Assembly: GCA_963725065.1 (NCBI GenBank)
Contig: CAVRXD010000023.1
Span: 1 to 64,000, forward strand
DNA from: VAZQ01 sp963725065
GTDB lineage: Bacteria; Pseudomonadota; Alphaproteobacteria; Rhizobiales; Xanthobacteraceae
Length of the DNA: 64,000 nt
Reading direction: 5' to 3'
Of the stretch, positions 1 through 9,222 are shown one piece after another; within the stretch, counting starts at the first letter, position 1, and every line of letters starts with the position of its first letter. A program made the position numbers and the translations under genes. The notes beneath the pieces were generated by a model. The model had not been told where the DNA came from. It searched no databases and saw only the letters and a list, made by a program, of their open reading frames with translations.

Positions 1-432
1 GACCTCCCGAGTCCGCGGTTACGAGCCGCGGCCGCAGGACGCCGCTCCCCGCTCCGCCTTCTCTGTGCACATCTAATTGTGATATGGAGATATTTCAGAC
101 AAGTGAGATTTCCGTCCACACTAACGTACACACTTCTGTTGCTTCAGCCGCTAAGGAAACCCCATGCGATAAGACGCTGTTGGGTACCGCCCGGAGTCGC
201 GCAAGAACGGACCCATTTTCCTGGTGGACTGCACTCGGGATGCACTCCAGTGGCCGACAGCGGCGGGCGGTCCGGGACACCGCCAGACTTCATTGAGAAT
301 TAGCGCTTTTTTGCCTTTTTTAGGGCGCGACCCCCGACGCAAGCCCGGCGCATCATTCGTGTTGAGATGACGTCAGCTTCCATCTCAAGGAAGAAATTCC
401 TCGAGAACCATAAGGGGGGCTGCACCGACATT

Positions 433-506
433 CGCAAGTTCGAGTCCTGCCCGCCCAGCCAGCCAGTCCGGTCTTTCAACGCCTCACATGTGAACGTCGC
501 TCAAAA
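433..506 (+). repeat. tRNA-3'-end-like repeat, copy A
   Basis: A GTTCGAGTCC T-loop-like motif is followed by a CCA-ending acceptor-like stretch and about 45 further bases that resemble the sequence after a similar motif at 12428-12500. Both copies end in GCTCAAAA. No matching 5' half or anticodon arm lies upstream, so this is not a functional tRNA. It may be a remnant of an integration (att) site. The stretch from 1 to this point holds no gene that I can support. Confidence 0.4.
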
Positions 507-533
507 TGGCGCAGAACAGCGTGGCGCGGCTGC

Positions 534-746
534 GACGCCGCCGCCACGGATTTCTCAGGCGCGGAAGCCGAAGCCTTCGTCAAATGGCACGCCGGCCAGC
601 TCACCTGGGCCCAAGCCACCAACGAGGGCCGCATCCAACTCGACGGCCCGCCGTCGCTGGTAAGAGCCTTCCCAACCTGGAACGCCCGCAGCATGTTCGC
701 GCACATCAGGCCGGTCTCCCACGCCGCCACGGGGCCCGCAGGCTGA
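534..746 (+). pseudogene. C-terminal fragment, HxlR-type transcriptional regulator
   Basis: One frame gives about 65 protein-like residues ending at a TGA (744-746), with the segments VKWHAGQLTW and IQLDGPPSLVRAFPTWN. These resemble the C-terminal SCP2-like extension of HxlR-family winged-helix regulators. No helix-turn-helix part or start codon precedes it, because the frame runs back into the tRNA-like repeat. It is therefore read as a 5'-truncated relic. Assignment by memory of family motifs only. Confidence 0.45.
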
Positions 747-996
747 CACTGCGAGTAACGGAATGGGAGTCAAAGTCAGTTGCGCAGCAACAATAAGTCT
801 CGAAGTGAGCAAATGTTTTCCGGTTTGCCCCGAAAGCGGACCTCAGATCTTACGCGCGTTACGCCCTCGTCGCAGCCCGGCCGGCAGAAGATAACCGACG
901 ACAAAATGAAAAGGCCACGCTGAATGCATCGTCTCGATGCCGAGTCTCGCAGCAAGAGGCGATCGTCTCGAGCCACACGACGACGACCGCCGCTCG

Positions 997-1140
997 TCAT
1001 TTCTGTGATGCGAGCTGAGGCACCGGCGATCGGGCTCCTGTTAGTGCGCCCGCGATGGCCAAGCCGATCGTGACGACGGCAGCGACCAGCATGCACAGCG
1101 TGATTAACTGGCGAATGCGGCTTAGAGGGCGGTCGCTCAT
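997..1140 (-). CDS. small single-pass membrane protein, hypothetical
   Basis: A 47-codon frame starts at ATG 1140 and ends at TGA 997. It has a short basic N-terminus (MSDRPLSRIRQ), then about 20 hydrophobic residues that can span the membrane once, then a short polar tail. There is no clear Shine-Dalgarno sequence. I do not recognise a family. The call rests on the basic-then-hydrophobic layout only. Confidence 0.3.
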   Translation of the reverse strand: MSDRPLSRIRQLITLCMLVAAVVTIGLAIAGALTGARSPVPQLASQK

Positions 1141-1276
1141 TGTTCGCACAGTTTAGCATGGGGTCCGCGCCAGAGCGATCCCGGACGCGCCCGAGAGGAG
1201 AGCGGGCAAGGGCCGATCACCCACGAATCAACGAGCCCGCAGTTGGTCGTGGTGCTTTGTGTGGGTCAATTTTCCA

Positions 1277-1459
1277 TCAAGTCTTCCTCGTCTTCTTTTT
1301 GGTCGGGTCTCGGCTTGCGTAGGCCGCCTCGCCAATTGGTTTGTTCGGCGCCCTCTCATCACCCTTGGAATGCGGCTCGTCCTGTTGCGGGGCGTAGGCC
1401 GCACCCCCAATATTGGCGGTGTTCTTCCGTGAGCGTCCCTTCTGATGATCTTTCTTCAT
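1277..1459 (-). CDS. small basic hypothetical protein
   Basis: This encodes 60 residues, rich in Lys and Arg (MKKDHQKGRSRKNTANIG at the start, KKKTRKT at the end). Two similar internal motifs, IGGAAYA and IGEAAYA, suggest a short duplication. ATG 1459 is chosen because an AGGAG ribosome-binding site lies about 6 bases upstream; the frame extends further but without such a signal. The protein is probably disordered. Its function is not recognised; proteins of this style are common in Bradyrhizobium-like genomes. Confidence 0.5.
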   Translation of the reverse strand: MKKDHQKGRSRKNTANIGGAAYAPQQDEPHSKGDERAPNKPIGEAAYASRDPTKKKTRKT

Positions 1460-2003
1460 GGCTGTCTCCTGTGAGGAAACAAGCCGGTACAGGCGCCACG
1501 GTTCCGTTCCGCAAGGGAGCACGCCGTGCGACCGGCACACAAGCGACCCCCTCGCTCAGCGCAGCCCCCGGGCGCCGGCCCGTCGGGGTCGGTCGTCTTC
1601 GTGTCCGCGGCTTCCCTTTTGTAGAACGCTGCGGCGTGCCGCTGCTTCCAAGTATTGCCGCTCGCTGCTCGAGGACGTCCCGATCGAGGCGAATAGCTGG
1701 AGCGGGTCCGAGGGTACTGCCCGTTTGAGCGCCGCGGCCGGGGGGGTCGATATAGCCCGGGCAGCCACCGAGCTTACGAAGAACCGCTCCGGACGGCAGG
1801 AGACGGACCTCGGCGGTCCAGCGAGGTCGGCTCGGCGGCCGCTCGCGCGCCGAACAGCAGCCGCCTCTATTCAGTACAATTCAGGTCTGGCCCAAGGACC
1901 GGCTGACCCGCGTGCCGCCAGGCTGGAGGTGCGGCAAACCGACTGCGCCAATGGCGGTCGCGGCTGGTATGATCGGCGGCGGCACCCGTGGGAGGGAGCC
2001 CCA
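1460..2003. other. 543-base stretch without a recognisable gene
   Basis: Open frames exist on both strands, but none gives a sequence with recognisable domains, a signal peptide or a plausible start. I see no terminator or clear repeat. It ends at the ribosome-binding site of the truncated receptor gene that starts at 2004. Confidence 0.5.
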
Positions 2004-2186
2004 ATGTCCGTCATTAGACGACGCGAATTCGTCACGTTGCTCGGTGGCGTAGCAGCCGCGTGGCCGCTCGCGGTGAGCGCGCAGCAGGGCGACCGCGTGC
2101 GGCGAATCGGCATACTCCTGCCCGTAGCCGCAGACGATGCGGAATTTCAGAATCCGCGTCGGTGCATTCCTGCAGGGCTTGGCCCA
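2004..2186 (+). pseudogene. N-terminal fragment, ABC-transporter substrate-binding protein (COG2984 type)
   Basis: A good ribosome-binding site (GGAGGGAG) precedes ATG 2004. The product begins with a twin-arginine-like signal (RRREFVTLLGGVAAAWPLA) and VRRIGILLPVAADD, the typical start of the ABC_sub_bind receptors common in Bradyrhizobium. A one-base shift near 2143 moves the rest (RVGAFLQGLA) to another frame. Homology then stops at about 2186, inside TTGGCCCATGG, where a Lon fragment on the opposite strand begins. Confidence 0.65.
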
Positions 2187-2668
2187 TGGGATCGACAGCA
2201 GCCAATCGAGGTAGTTGCGCCCGACGGTGGCTTCCGCGGACATCGACGATATCTGCCGCAGCTTCTTGAGCTCGTGGTTTGCCTTCTCGCGCGCCTCTTT
2301 CGAGAGCTTGGTCTTCTTGATCTTGTCCTCGATCTCGGCGAACTCGTCGCGGCCTTCCTCGTCGCCGATCTCTTTCTGAAATCGCCTTCATCTGCTCGTT
2401 GAGAAAATACTCGCGCTGGGACTTCTCCATCTGCCGCTTGACGCGGGTGCGGATACGCTTCTCGACCTGAAGCACGGAGATTTCACGCTCCATCAGGCCG
2501 AACACCTTCTCCAGCCGCTCGGTGACCGCCGTGGTTTCCAGGATCGCCTGCCGGTCGGGAATCTTGAGGGCCACGTGCGAGGCGATTGTGTCGGCGAGTT
2601 CGGCATAGTCCTCGATCTGTTGGACGCCGCCGACTACCTGCCAGCACCTTCTTGTTGAGCTTCGCTGA
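2186..2668 (-). pseudogene. Lon protease internal fragment, frameshifted
   Basis: The minus strand encodes typical Lon N-domain and coiled-coil sequence: LNKKV, then QIEDYAELADTIASHVALK, ISVLQVEKRIRTRVKRQMEK, REYFLNEQMKAI. After an extra base near 2378 it continues in another frame with MSAEATVGRNYLDWLLSIPW. There is a further frame change near 2650. The ATPase and protease domains are absent, so the piece is non-functional. It is an internal segment of Lon and has no start or stop of its own. Confidence 0.8.
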
Positions 2669-2745
2669 GCTGACGGCCGGCGGCTGCGCCAAGTCCACGG
2701 GGAAAAAGTCTCCGGCGCCAGGACGGACCGGGCCGAGCTGGCTAG

Positions 2746-3197
2746 GGCTACGGCCTGGTCGACGCGCTGGTGCTGGTGCAAGGCGCGCAGCAGCGCGTGC
2801 CGGCAAAGTCGATCGCGGCCTATTACCAGACGACACCTATTGTGCTGATCAGCCCGCAGGCGAAGCCGGTCACCAACCCGCGGCAGCTGCTCGATGGCAT
2901 CAAGCTCGTTCGAAAAAGGGCAGCGCGACCTTCCAGGGTCTCGTCGCCTTGCTCGCCGCGAACAACATGCAGCTGGAGCAGATCAAGCTCGTGGACATCG
3001 GCTTCGGCGTGCAGCCGCTGCTGGTGAAGCAGGTCGACGCCATCATGGGTTTCTCGATGAACGAGCCGATCGAGGCCGAGAGCGGAGGGATGGCGGTCTC
3101 GCTCATGCCGATCTCGGACTATGGGGTGAATACCTATGGTCTGACGATCGTATCGAATCCGGGTTTCATGCAGCAGAAGCCCGAGGGGGATCGGGCC
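2746..3197 (+). pseudogene. NMT1/THI5-type substrate-binding protein fragment, frameshifted
   Basis: The frame encodes DALVLVQGAQQRVPAKS, then VDIGFGVQPLLVKQVDAIMG and NEPIEAESGGMAVSL. This is the middle of a periplasmic receptor of the NMT1/THI5-like (pyrimidine-precursor or nitrate/sulfonate type) superfamily. A missing base near 2907 separates the two parts. Signal peptide and both ends are missing. It directly abuts an integrase fragment. Confidence 0.65.
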
Positions 3198-3216
3198 TAC
3201 GGCGCTGCCTTCACCT

Positions 3217-3347
3217 ACCGATTACGGGCCATCGGCATCCGCGACAAGCCAATTGCCCCAGGCTCGCCTTGGCAGAACGGCTTCGCCGAAAGACTGATCG
3301 GATCGATCCGACGCGAGTGTGTCGACCATATTGTCGTCCTGGGCGTA
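3217..3347 (+). pseudogene. integrase/transposase C-terminal fragment (rve type)
   Basis: The segment reads IGIRDKPIAPGSPWQNGFAE followed by RLIGSIRRECVDHIVVLG. This is the conserved end of the integrase core (with the last catalytic Glu in the NGFAERL motif) found in IS3/IS481-like and stand-alone rve proteins. No other part of the element is present. Confidence 0.7.
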
Positions 3348-3477
3348 CGATCAATCTCACCGTGCGTAGACTTTTGGTGGCGCAGAAGGCGGATGTGCGC
3401 GTTCCGTTGCGGCGGCACTGGACACGCGCTAAAGTCCAATACGCACTTGCAGTCCTTTGCCTGCACAGGGGGCGACG

Positions 3478-4266
3478 ATGCCGCGATCCTTCCTTTATCT
3501 GTTCGTCCTTTTGGCTGCCGCACTTGCGGCGGGCGCAGCAACAGCTGCCGATATCAAGGTGATGATCTCGGCGGGGTTTTTCAATGTTTACGCGGATCTT
3601 GGTCCCGCGTTCGAAAAGTTGACCGGACACAAGCTTATCACGACGCGCGGACCCTCAGTTGGCGATTCACCGGAGGCGATACCGACGCGCCTCACGCGCG
3701 GCGAGGGAGCCGACGTAGTGATCATGGATGGGACTGGCGTCGATCTCCTGGACCAGCGCGGCATGACTCGCCCCGGCAGCCGCATGCCGCTCGCGGAGTC
3801 GTTCATCGGCATGGTGGTTCGAGCGGGTCAGCCCAAGCCCGACATCAGCACGGTCGAGGCGATGCGAAAGACACTCCTCGCCGCGAAATCCATCGCCTAT
3901 TCGGATAGTTCAAGCGGCACATACTTGTCGACCATCGGGTTCAAAAAGCTCGGCGTCGCCGACGAGATCGTCGGCAAGACGCGCAAGGTGCGTGGACCGC
4001 CTTCGGGGGAACCGGTGGCTGCAGTCGTTGCTCGCGGCGAGGCGGAGGTCGGCTTCCAGCAGGTCTCCGAGCTAATTCATGTCCCGGGCGTCGATTTCGT
4101 CGGCACGGTGCCGTCCGACATTCAACCTCCGACCTTATTCGTCGGCGCGCTGCCGAAAAATTCACAGCAACCCGATTTAGCAGTTGCGCTACTTCGTTTC
4201 CTGTCCTCCGCGGAGGCGGCAGGCGTCATCACGAAAGCTGGACTGAAGCCGTTGGCGGCACGGTAA
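3478..4266 (+). CDS. periplasmic substrate-binding protein, ModA-like
   Basis: The 262-residue product has a clear Sec signal peptide (MPRSFLYLFVLLAAALAAG, cleavage after ATAA). The mature part follows the type-2 periplasmic binding fold of ModA/SBP_bac_11 proteins: IKVMISAGFFNVYADLGPAF near the start and ADVVIMDGTGVDLL about 75 residues later. Such proteins bind molybdate or other oxyanions outside the cell. No modB or modC permease genes are adjacent, so the ligand is open. ATG 3478 has AGGGGG upstream and gives the complete signal peptide. The gene is intact though it sits among fragments. Confidence 0.75.
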   Translation: MPRSFLYLFVLLAAALAAGAATAADIKVMISAGFFNVYADLGPAFEKLTGHKLITTRGPSVGDSPEAIPTRLTRGEGADVVIMDGTGVDLLDQRGMTRPGSRMPLAESFIGMVVRAGQPKPDISTVEAMRKTLLAAKSIAYSDSSSGTYLSTIGFKKLGVADEIVGKTRKVRGPPSGEPVAAVVARGEAEVGFQQVSELIHVPGVDFVGTVPSDIQPPTLFVGALPKNSQQPDLAVALLRFLSSAEAAGVITKAGLKPLAAR

Positions 4267-4586
4267 ATGGGCGCTTTCATACTGCCAGTCCGTCGGAGCG
4301 GGGAGTTCGCGCGCGGTTTTTGATAGTCCAATTTGATCGAGCCTTATAATCCGATTATCGCGACCCTCCGCTACCCGCTACTGCGCGGTAAGTCACAGCA
4401 TTCGGCGCTGTCGAGACCACTCGGCGGAGGTCCGCGAGACGCATTACTCTTTGCGCCAAGAACGAGTAGCAGGCGCGGACGCAGTTCTTCCTTACAAGCG
4501 ATCTCAGCCCGCTTGTATTCAACGCAATGGGGGAGTTGAATCCCCGCAATCTCCCGCGCTCCGGCGCGAAACCCGACGAGGACTTC
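4267..4586. other. 320-base gap without a recognisable gene
   Basis: No coding sequence, structural RNA or strong hairpin is evident between the ModA-like gene and the glutathione transferase gene. It presumably carries the promoter of the latter. Confidence 0.4.
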
Positions 4587-5279
4587 ATGGCGGAATACCT
4601 CCTGGTGAGCTTTAAAACCTGCCCGTGGGTGCAGCGGTCGGCGATCTCGCTGCGCGAGAAGAACACCCCGTTTGAGTTCCGCCACATCGAACGGGACAAC
4701 AGGCCCGACTGGTTCCTCGCCCTCTCGCCGCACAGAAAGGTTCCGGTGCTGCGTGTCGACGACTCAGTGTCGCTGTTCGAATCGAGCGCGATCAACGAAT
4801 ACCTCGACGAGACCATTGCGCCGCGGCTGCACCCGGAGGATCCCGTGCAGCGCGCCATCAACCGCGCCTGGACCGACTACGTGCCGACCTTTGCCGAGCA
4901 CGTGACCGGCGTGGCCTATGCCGACGACGAGGCCGCCGGCAAGAGTTGCCTCGACAAAATCCCGGTAGCTTTCGAGCGGCTGGAGCGTGCGCTCGAGAAG
5001 CAGGGTGCGGGTCCGCTATTCAACGGCGCGAAATATTCGCTAGTCGATGCCGCCTATGCGCCGTTCCTACAGCGCTATTTTTTCCTCGATCGCATCCGGC
5101 CGATCGGCCAGATCGCAAAATACCCTCGGCTGAAGGCCTGGGCCGACACGCTGATGAAACGGCCGTCGACGCATTCGTTCCCGGAGGCCGAGTTCGAACA
5201 GCTCTACCGGGAGAACGTTAAGCGCCGGAAGAAGTGGCTGTCGCAGTTCATCGCCGACGTGGCGGTCGCGGCGGAGTAG
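4587..5279 (+). CDS. glutathione S-transferase family protein
   Basis: The 230-residue product has the two-domain GST layout. The N-terminal thioredoxin-like domain carries a Cys-type active-site motif (KTCPWVQRS, Cys12), as in omega-like and bacterial Cys-GSTs, and the glutathione-binding ESSAINEYLDE motif near residue 66. An all-helical C-terminal domain follows. Cys-type enzymes usually act as thiol transferases or glutathione-dependent reductases in the cytoplasm. ATG 4587 is preferred over the earlier in-frame ATG because it begins directly at the first beta strand and has GAGGAC upstream. The substrate cannot be told. Confidence 0.8.
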   Translation: MAEYLLVSFKTCPWVQRSAISLREKNTPFEFRHIERDNRPDWFLALSPHRKVPVLRVDDSVSLFESSAINEYLDETIAPRLHPEDPVQRAINRAWTDYVPTFAEHVTGVAYADDEAAGKSCLDKIPVAFERLERALEKQGAGPLFNGAKYSLVDAAYAPFLQRYFFLDRIRPIGQIAKYPRLKAWADTLMKRPSTHSFPEAEFEQLYRENVKRRKKWLSQFIADVAVAAE

Positions 5280-5543
5280 CGCGGCGCTCGGTGCGCGTTG
5301 CGAGCATGGAGCGCATCGATTCTGCAGACGGCCACGGGGCTGAGCGTCAGCTCGTCCGAGGGAATGCGGGGAACGTGATGTAGCGGCCTAGCTGCTGCGC
5401 TGAGCAATCTGCACGACGAACAGCGGACGAGACAAGAGTTACAACGGAGCCGCTAGTGCGGCTTATCGGGCCGGTGGTTTTGCCGTGCCGAGCAATCTAG
5501 GCTCGGCTCCTATGACTCGGGTCAAATCAAGGGACTTTGCGTA

Positions 5544-5849
5544 ATGGCTCGCTTTGCGCGCATCTTCGTCATCGCATTGGTATCGGCTGCCGGAAGTTGT
5601 TCCAGTGAACAGCTTTCGCAAAAGGAAGTGAAGAGGAAGGAGGACATTCGTGAGCAACTGGCCACCGCTTACGACTCTTGTGTACGGACCTCATTCGCGT
5701 CGCAGCTACCAACAATGGTCGATCGCAATATGGCGATAGATCAGGCTTTTATGGTCTGCCAAACCGAGGAAAAGAAACTTCAAGATGTCAGCGATGCAGC
5801 CATCTCGGCCCACCGCAATACGCTGAAAGAAGAACTCTTGAGACGATAG
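5544..5849 (+). CDS. small putative lipoprotein, hypothetical
   Basis: The 101-residue product has a hydrophobic signal ending in a lipobox-like AAGSC (Cys19), so it may be lipid-anchored in the cell envelope. The mature part is charged and helical (QLSQKEVKRKEDIREQL) with two further cysteines about 30 residues apart that could form a disulfide. I do not recognise a family. It lies alone, downstream of a gap and upstream of transposase remnants. Confidence 0.55.
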   Translation: MARFARIFVIALVSAAGSCSSEQLSQKEVKRKEDIREQLATAYDSCVRTSFASQLPTMVDRNMAIDQAFMVCQTEEKKLQDVSDAAISAHRNTLKEELLRR

Positions 5850-5984
5850 TTCTGGAGCGATCCGCAATGCTGTTCGCAGAAGGCTTCACATTCAGAAATT
5901 TCTTGATCGACGTCTTCGGGATCGGCGTTCTGGTCCCGAGCAAGGTCACCTCGAAATCGCACCTGCGCGTCATTGCTGCATTCC

Positions 5985-6150
5985 TCAAGTCGCGCGACCA
6001 GCGCAAACGCGTCGAGATGCGCTTTGCCCACTTGAAGATTCACCACGGCTTCGAGCGCATGCGGCTGCGAGGTCTTTCCGGTGCGCGCGATGAGTTCCTT
6101 CTCGCCGCCACCGTGCAGAACCTCAAGACGTTGGCGCTCCGATTGTTCTT
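5985..6150 (+). pseudogene. IS1182/IS5-type transposase C-terminal fragment
   Basis: The frame reads SRDQRKRVEMRFAHLKIHHG, then RMRLRGLSGARDEFLLAATV and QNLKTLALRLF. This is the conserved C-terminal end (YREK-like region) of IS1182-family DDE transposases. The catalytic core upstream is missing. Its 3' end abuts an oppositely oriented IS256 fragment at about 6150. Confidence 0.7.
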
Positions 6151-6393
6151 CTCCCCATAGCCCGCTCCGGTCACACCCTCGACTTCCACCTCTTCTCGAT
6201 CAGCGCCCGCAGGTTCATCATCTCGTCGGTCATCGGTGGTTCCTCGGTCAGGTTTGGTGTTCGCAACCCGATCCTACCGGCGAATCGCCGGTGACCACCG
6301 CAAAGCCGCTCGCTCGCTATAGCGCTATCTGGGGGCGCGCGAGCGATCGGCTTTGCCATCGCCGAGCTACACCATCATCGGGGACACGACCCC
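6150..6393 (-). mobile_element. IS256-family element, left end and transposase N-terminus only
   Basis: Reading the minus strand from 6393, a GGGGTCGTGTCCCCGATGAT end-like sequence and a GC-rich leader run into ATG 6230. The start reads MTDEMMNLRALIEK, the usual beginning of rhizobial IS256 transposases. After about 20 missing codons another frame gives VEVEGVTGAGYGEK. The sequence then breaks at the IS1182 fragment. It is a dead remnant. Confidence 0.65.
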
Positions 6394-6578
6394 TTCTTGC
6401 CTCTAGAGGTCGGGAGTACACACGCCGGCTCTTGCTGCCGCGCGCGTCCATGCGGGAAGTTTGGGCAACTCTTAAGAAGTCCAGGAGGTCACGAGCTGGC
6501 AGATATGGCCAGAAGTCCATTCGCTCGATTTCGCCAAGTCGCATGCATGCCCGAGAACCCGCGGCGCTTCTCTCTCGA

Positions 6579-7985
6579 TCAGGCGCTAAGTTCCTTTGGC
6601 GGCGCCCTCGCTTTTTGTGCCACCAATTCTCCTAGGAAAGCCGCTGCCCACCATGAGACGTCATGATCCTGGAGCGGTCCGATCATCCCTTGCCAGCGGG
6701 TGACGCGCTCGTCATGACTCATTTGGAGGGCATCACGGATCGCTTCCGCGACCTCAAGTTTGTCATTTGGATTGACTATAAGTGCGCCCGTCAGCTGCTG
6801 AGCTGCACCCGCAAACTTGGAAAGGATCAAGACCCCCGGGTCTGTAGGATCCTGAGCCGCGACGTATTCCTTCGCGACCAGGTTCATGCCATCGCGCATC
6901 GGCGTGACAAGTCCAGCGAGTGCAAGCCGGTAAAGGCCGGCGAGTACAGATCGAGGATAAGTACTGGTGACGTATTGGATCGGCACCCAGCCGGGCTCGC
7001 CCAACGAGCCGTTTATCCGTCCGAGAGTTTCATTGACGGCCCGGCTTAGCGCCCCATACTCCGGGACTTCGCTGCGGCTTGTTGGTGCGATCTGAAGATA
7101 GGTGACGCGTCCCCGCTGATCGGGGTTGTTGATGAGAAAGCGCTCATACGCTTCCATTCTTTCTGGAATGCCTTTTGAGTAGTCGAGACGATCGACTCCG
7201 ATAATCAATTTGCGGGAGCCAAGGCCAGCGATCGTCTGACTGACAATCCGATTTGAGCGTGAGCGCGCGGCGACTTGCTCAAAGCTGCTCACGTCGATGC
7301 CGATCGGAAAGCTTTTCACGCAGGTGCTCTTTCTGTCCACGTCCAGCACATCCGACTTTTGAGGGACGGCGCCCAATTCCTGTATGAGCCCATGCCTGAG
7401 GTTGTCGGCGTCCCGTTCGGTCTGCACCCCAACGAGAGTGAAATCCATGATCGAGCGCAGAAGATCTGTGCTTCCTGGAAGCGTTCCGAGCACCTCAGGA
7501 GCCGGCCAAGGGATATGATGAAAGTACCCGATCGGATTGGTGAGGCCGAGAGCTCTCAATTCCGCCGCTAGGGGGATCAGATGATAGTCGTGCACCCACA
7601 CGAGGTCGCTTGGACAGACAAGTTTGGCAAGGGCACTTGCAAATGTGCGGTTAACTCGCAAGTAGCCAGCATAGTCGGCTCGCGAGAAATCGGACAGGCC
7701 CACCCGGTAGTGCATCGTTGGCCAGAGCGCCCGATTGGCGAAACCATTATAGTACTCTTGACGATCGAGCGACGTCAGGTCCATCAGGGCATACTGAACC
7801 CGCCCTTTGTCGACCATTCTGGGCTGGGATGCAGGCTGGGACGCTACCTTGCCGCTCCAACCGAACCAGAGACCTTGATAGGCTCGAAATGCCTCTCGCA
7901 ATGCAACCGCCAAGCCCCCCGCGGTTCCTTTGCCCGCGGCATCGGGAACCGATACCCGGTTAGAAACGACGACGAGTCGAGGCAA
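6579..7985 (-). CDS. otsA: alpha,alpha-trehalose-phosphate synthase (UDP-forming)
   Basis: This glycosyltransferase family 20 enzyme makes trehalose 6-phosphate from UDP-glucose and glucose 6-phosphate in the cytoplasm, for osmotic and desiccation tolerance. The 468-residue product shows the whole family pattern: LVVVSNRV and GGLAVAL at the start, GLWFGWSG, VWVHDYHLIPLAAELR, IGYFHHIPWP, GVDRLDYSKGIPERM, and LVTPMRDGMNLVAKEYVA near the C-terminus. TTG 7985 is chosen because the protein then starts right at the first strand and GGAG lies 8 bases upstream; an ATG-started frame reaches 8144 but adds non-family sequence. No otsB (phosphatase) is in the window. Confidence 0.9.
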   Translation of the reverse strand: MPRLVVVSNRVSVPDAAGKGTAGGLAVALREAFRAYQGLWFGWSGKVASQPASQPRMVDKGRVQYALMDLTSLDRQEYYNGFANRALWPTMHYRVGLSDFSRADYAGYLRVNRTFASALAKLVCPSDLVWVHDYHLIPLAAELRALGLTNPIGYFHHIPWPAPEVLGTLPGSTDLLRSIMDFTLVGVQTERDADNLRHGLIQELGAVPQKSDVLDVDRKSTCVKSFPIGIDVSSFEQVAARSRSNRIVSQTIAGLGSRKLIIGVDRLDYSKGIPERMEAYERFLINNPDQRGRVTYLQIAPTSRSEVPEYGALSRAVNETLGRINGSLGEPGWVPIQYVTSTYPRSVLAGLYRLALAGLVTPMRDGMNLVAKEYVAAQDPTDPGVLILSKFAGAAQQLTGALIVNPNDKLEVAEAIRDALQMSHDERVTRWQGMIGPLQDHDVSWWAAAFLGELVAQKARAPPKELSA

Positions 7986-8204
7986 AGAAGCGCTCCAAGA
8001 CGTCTCTTCTCGTACAATGTACAGCAGCCGTGGCCGCCCAGCAAATAAACCGCGAGCAGATACCGCCGCCATGCTGTTCTGGGCGTTGCTTGCCTCAGGC
8101 CAGATCAACAAGCGCAAAGTCGATGGCTGGCGGACGCTCGCCACAAGCTCAATCGATCAGCCAATTGTCATGTAACCGGAGATCGCGTCGCGCCAAATTC
8201 CACC

Positions 8205-8590
8205 ACATCGCGGGGGGCACCAACGCCGTCGGCAGGCAATTCACGCGCGATCTGGGGCTGCTCGGATATATCGACCCGGATAAGATCGAGTATTATCGTA
8301 CACCGCACCGGCGCCACACCGCGAAAAGCGAGTTCAGCCTGGAGGGGATGCAGAGTCTCCCATACGTCGATGTTCTCTACATCCACACCGGAACGCGCCC
8401 CGGGCTTGCCAACGCTTTGATTGCACTCGGTGCCAAAGGGATTGTCGTCGCAAGCGTTGGTGCTGGTTCGCCAGGAAATCTCGACAAGGAAATTGGAGAA
8501 ATTCTCAAGAACGGGAGCGCCGTCGTAGTGCAGAGCTCGCGAGTCGGCGAAGGGCGTATAGTTCGCGGGACACCTTGTCTGCTCTGTTGA
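8205..8590 (+). pseudogene. L-asparaginase C-terminal fragment
   Basis: The frame carries the C-terminal half of a type II asparaginase: DLGLLGYIDPDKIEYYRTP, VDVLYIHTGTRPGLANALIA, then GAKGIVVASVGAG and VVVQSSRVGEGRIVR. The N-terminal domain with the catalytic threonines is missing and there is no credible start, so it is a relic. The start lies just after the otsA upstream region. Confidence 0.7.
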
Positions 8591-8889
8591 GACAGCTTCC
8601 TCGCCTGTTCATTGAGAGCCTGCGCCACCGCAAGACATTCGTTCTTGTAGCGGGGTGTCAGGTCAGTGCGGACAGGTCCTTGTTTCGGTGTCGGGACCAC
8701 GACGTTCCAACAGACTCGGTTCGAAGCCGACAGGCCGTCGTGGGGCGAGCGCGCCACGCCGTAGCAATGGTACAGGGTGTGGGAGCGATAGAATCCGAGC
8801 ACCGGGATGCCGTAACGGAAACCCCGCAGGGCGGGCAGGGCCAAGCGGGGCTTCACGCAGACCCAGGCATCGCAGAGAGGAGAGGACAC
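8591..8889 (-). other. unrecognised coding-like repeat fragment
   Basis: The minus strand has an uninterrupted frame beginning at 8889 with RLALPALRGFRYGIPVLGF and HTLYHCYGVARSPHDGLSAS. It looks coding in composition, but I cannot assign a family and it runs into the asparaginase relic antisense. It may be one of the dispersed intergenic repeats of Bradyrhizobium-like genomes. Confidence 0.25.
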
Positions 8890-8928
8890 GGGCCTAAATC
8901 TGACTCGCCAACTCGACGCCCTCGTAGA

Positions 8929-9102
8929 TCATGAAGTTGGAAGCGGCTGCTGCGGAACAGATGTTGCTACCGGTTCTACCCAGACGCGGCGCCAAAGATA
9001 CAGGCGAACGGGATAGTCTTCAGCTTCTGACAGCGATGGGAAGCCGCGCTCCAGGGTCACCACGTCGCCTTCTTTCGTTTCAGCTCTGACTGCGTATTCC
9101 AT
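8929..9102 (-). CDS. small conserved-type hypothetical protein
   Basis: ATG 9102 opens a 57-codon frame ending at TGA 8929. It starts MEYAVRAETKEGDVVTLERG and contains YPVRLYLWRRVWVEP, a compact beta-rich pattern typical of short rhizobial hypothetical proteins. A GAGAG just upstream may serve as a ribosome-binding site. No function is recognised. Confidence 0.45.
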   Translation of the reverse strand: MEYAVRAETKEGDVVTLERGFPSLSEAEDYPVRLYLWRRVWVEPVATSVPQQPLPTS

Positions 9103-9222
9103 CTTCTCTCACTGTTGCCTAAAGTTCCCAGACGGCTCCCGTACGCTTACGGTGTGCAGGATGGGGCGTATATAGGCGATCGGATTGTGGAGTCCACGAG
9201 GTCGGGGCGGGTTCGCGCAGAT

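Noticed and set aside
776..1159. 127-codon minus-strand frame
   Set aside because: Very Arg-rich and without structure; a shorter frame in another register (997-1140) gives a better protein.
6663..7049. Plus-strand frames inside the otsA region
   Set aside because: Antisense to a complete glycosyltransferase family 20 gene; no family features.
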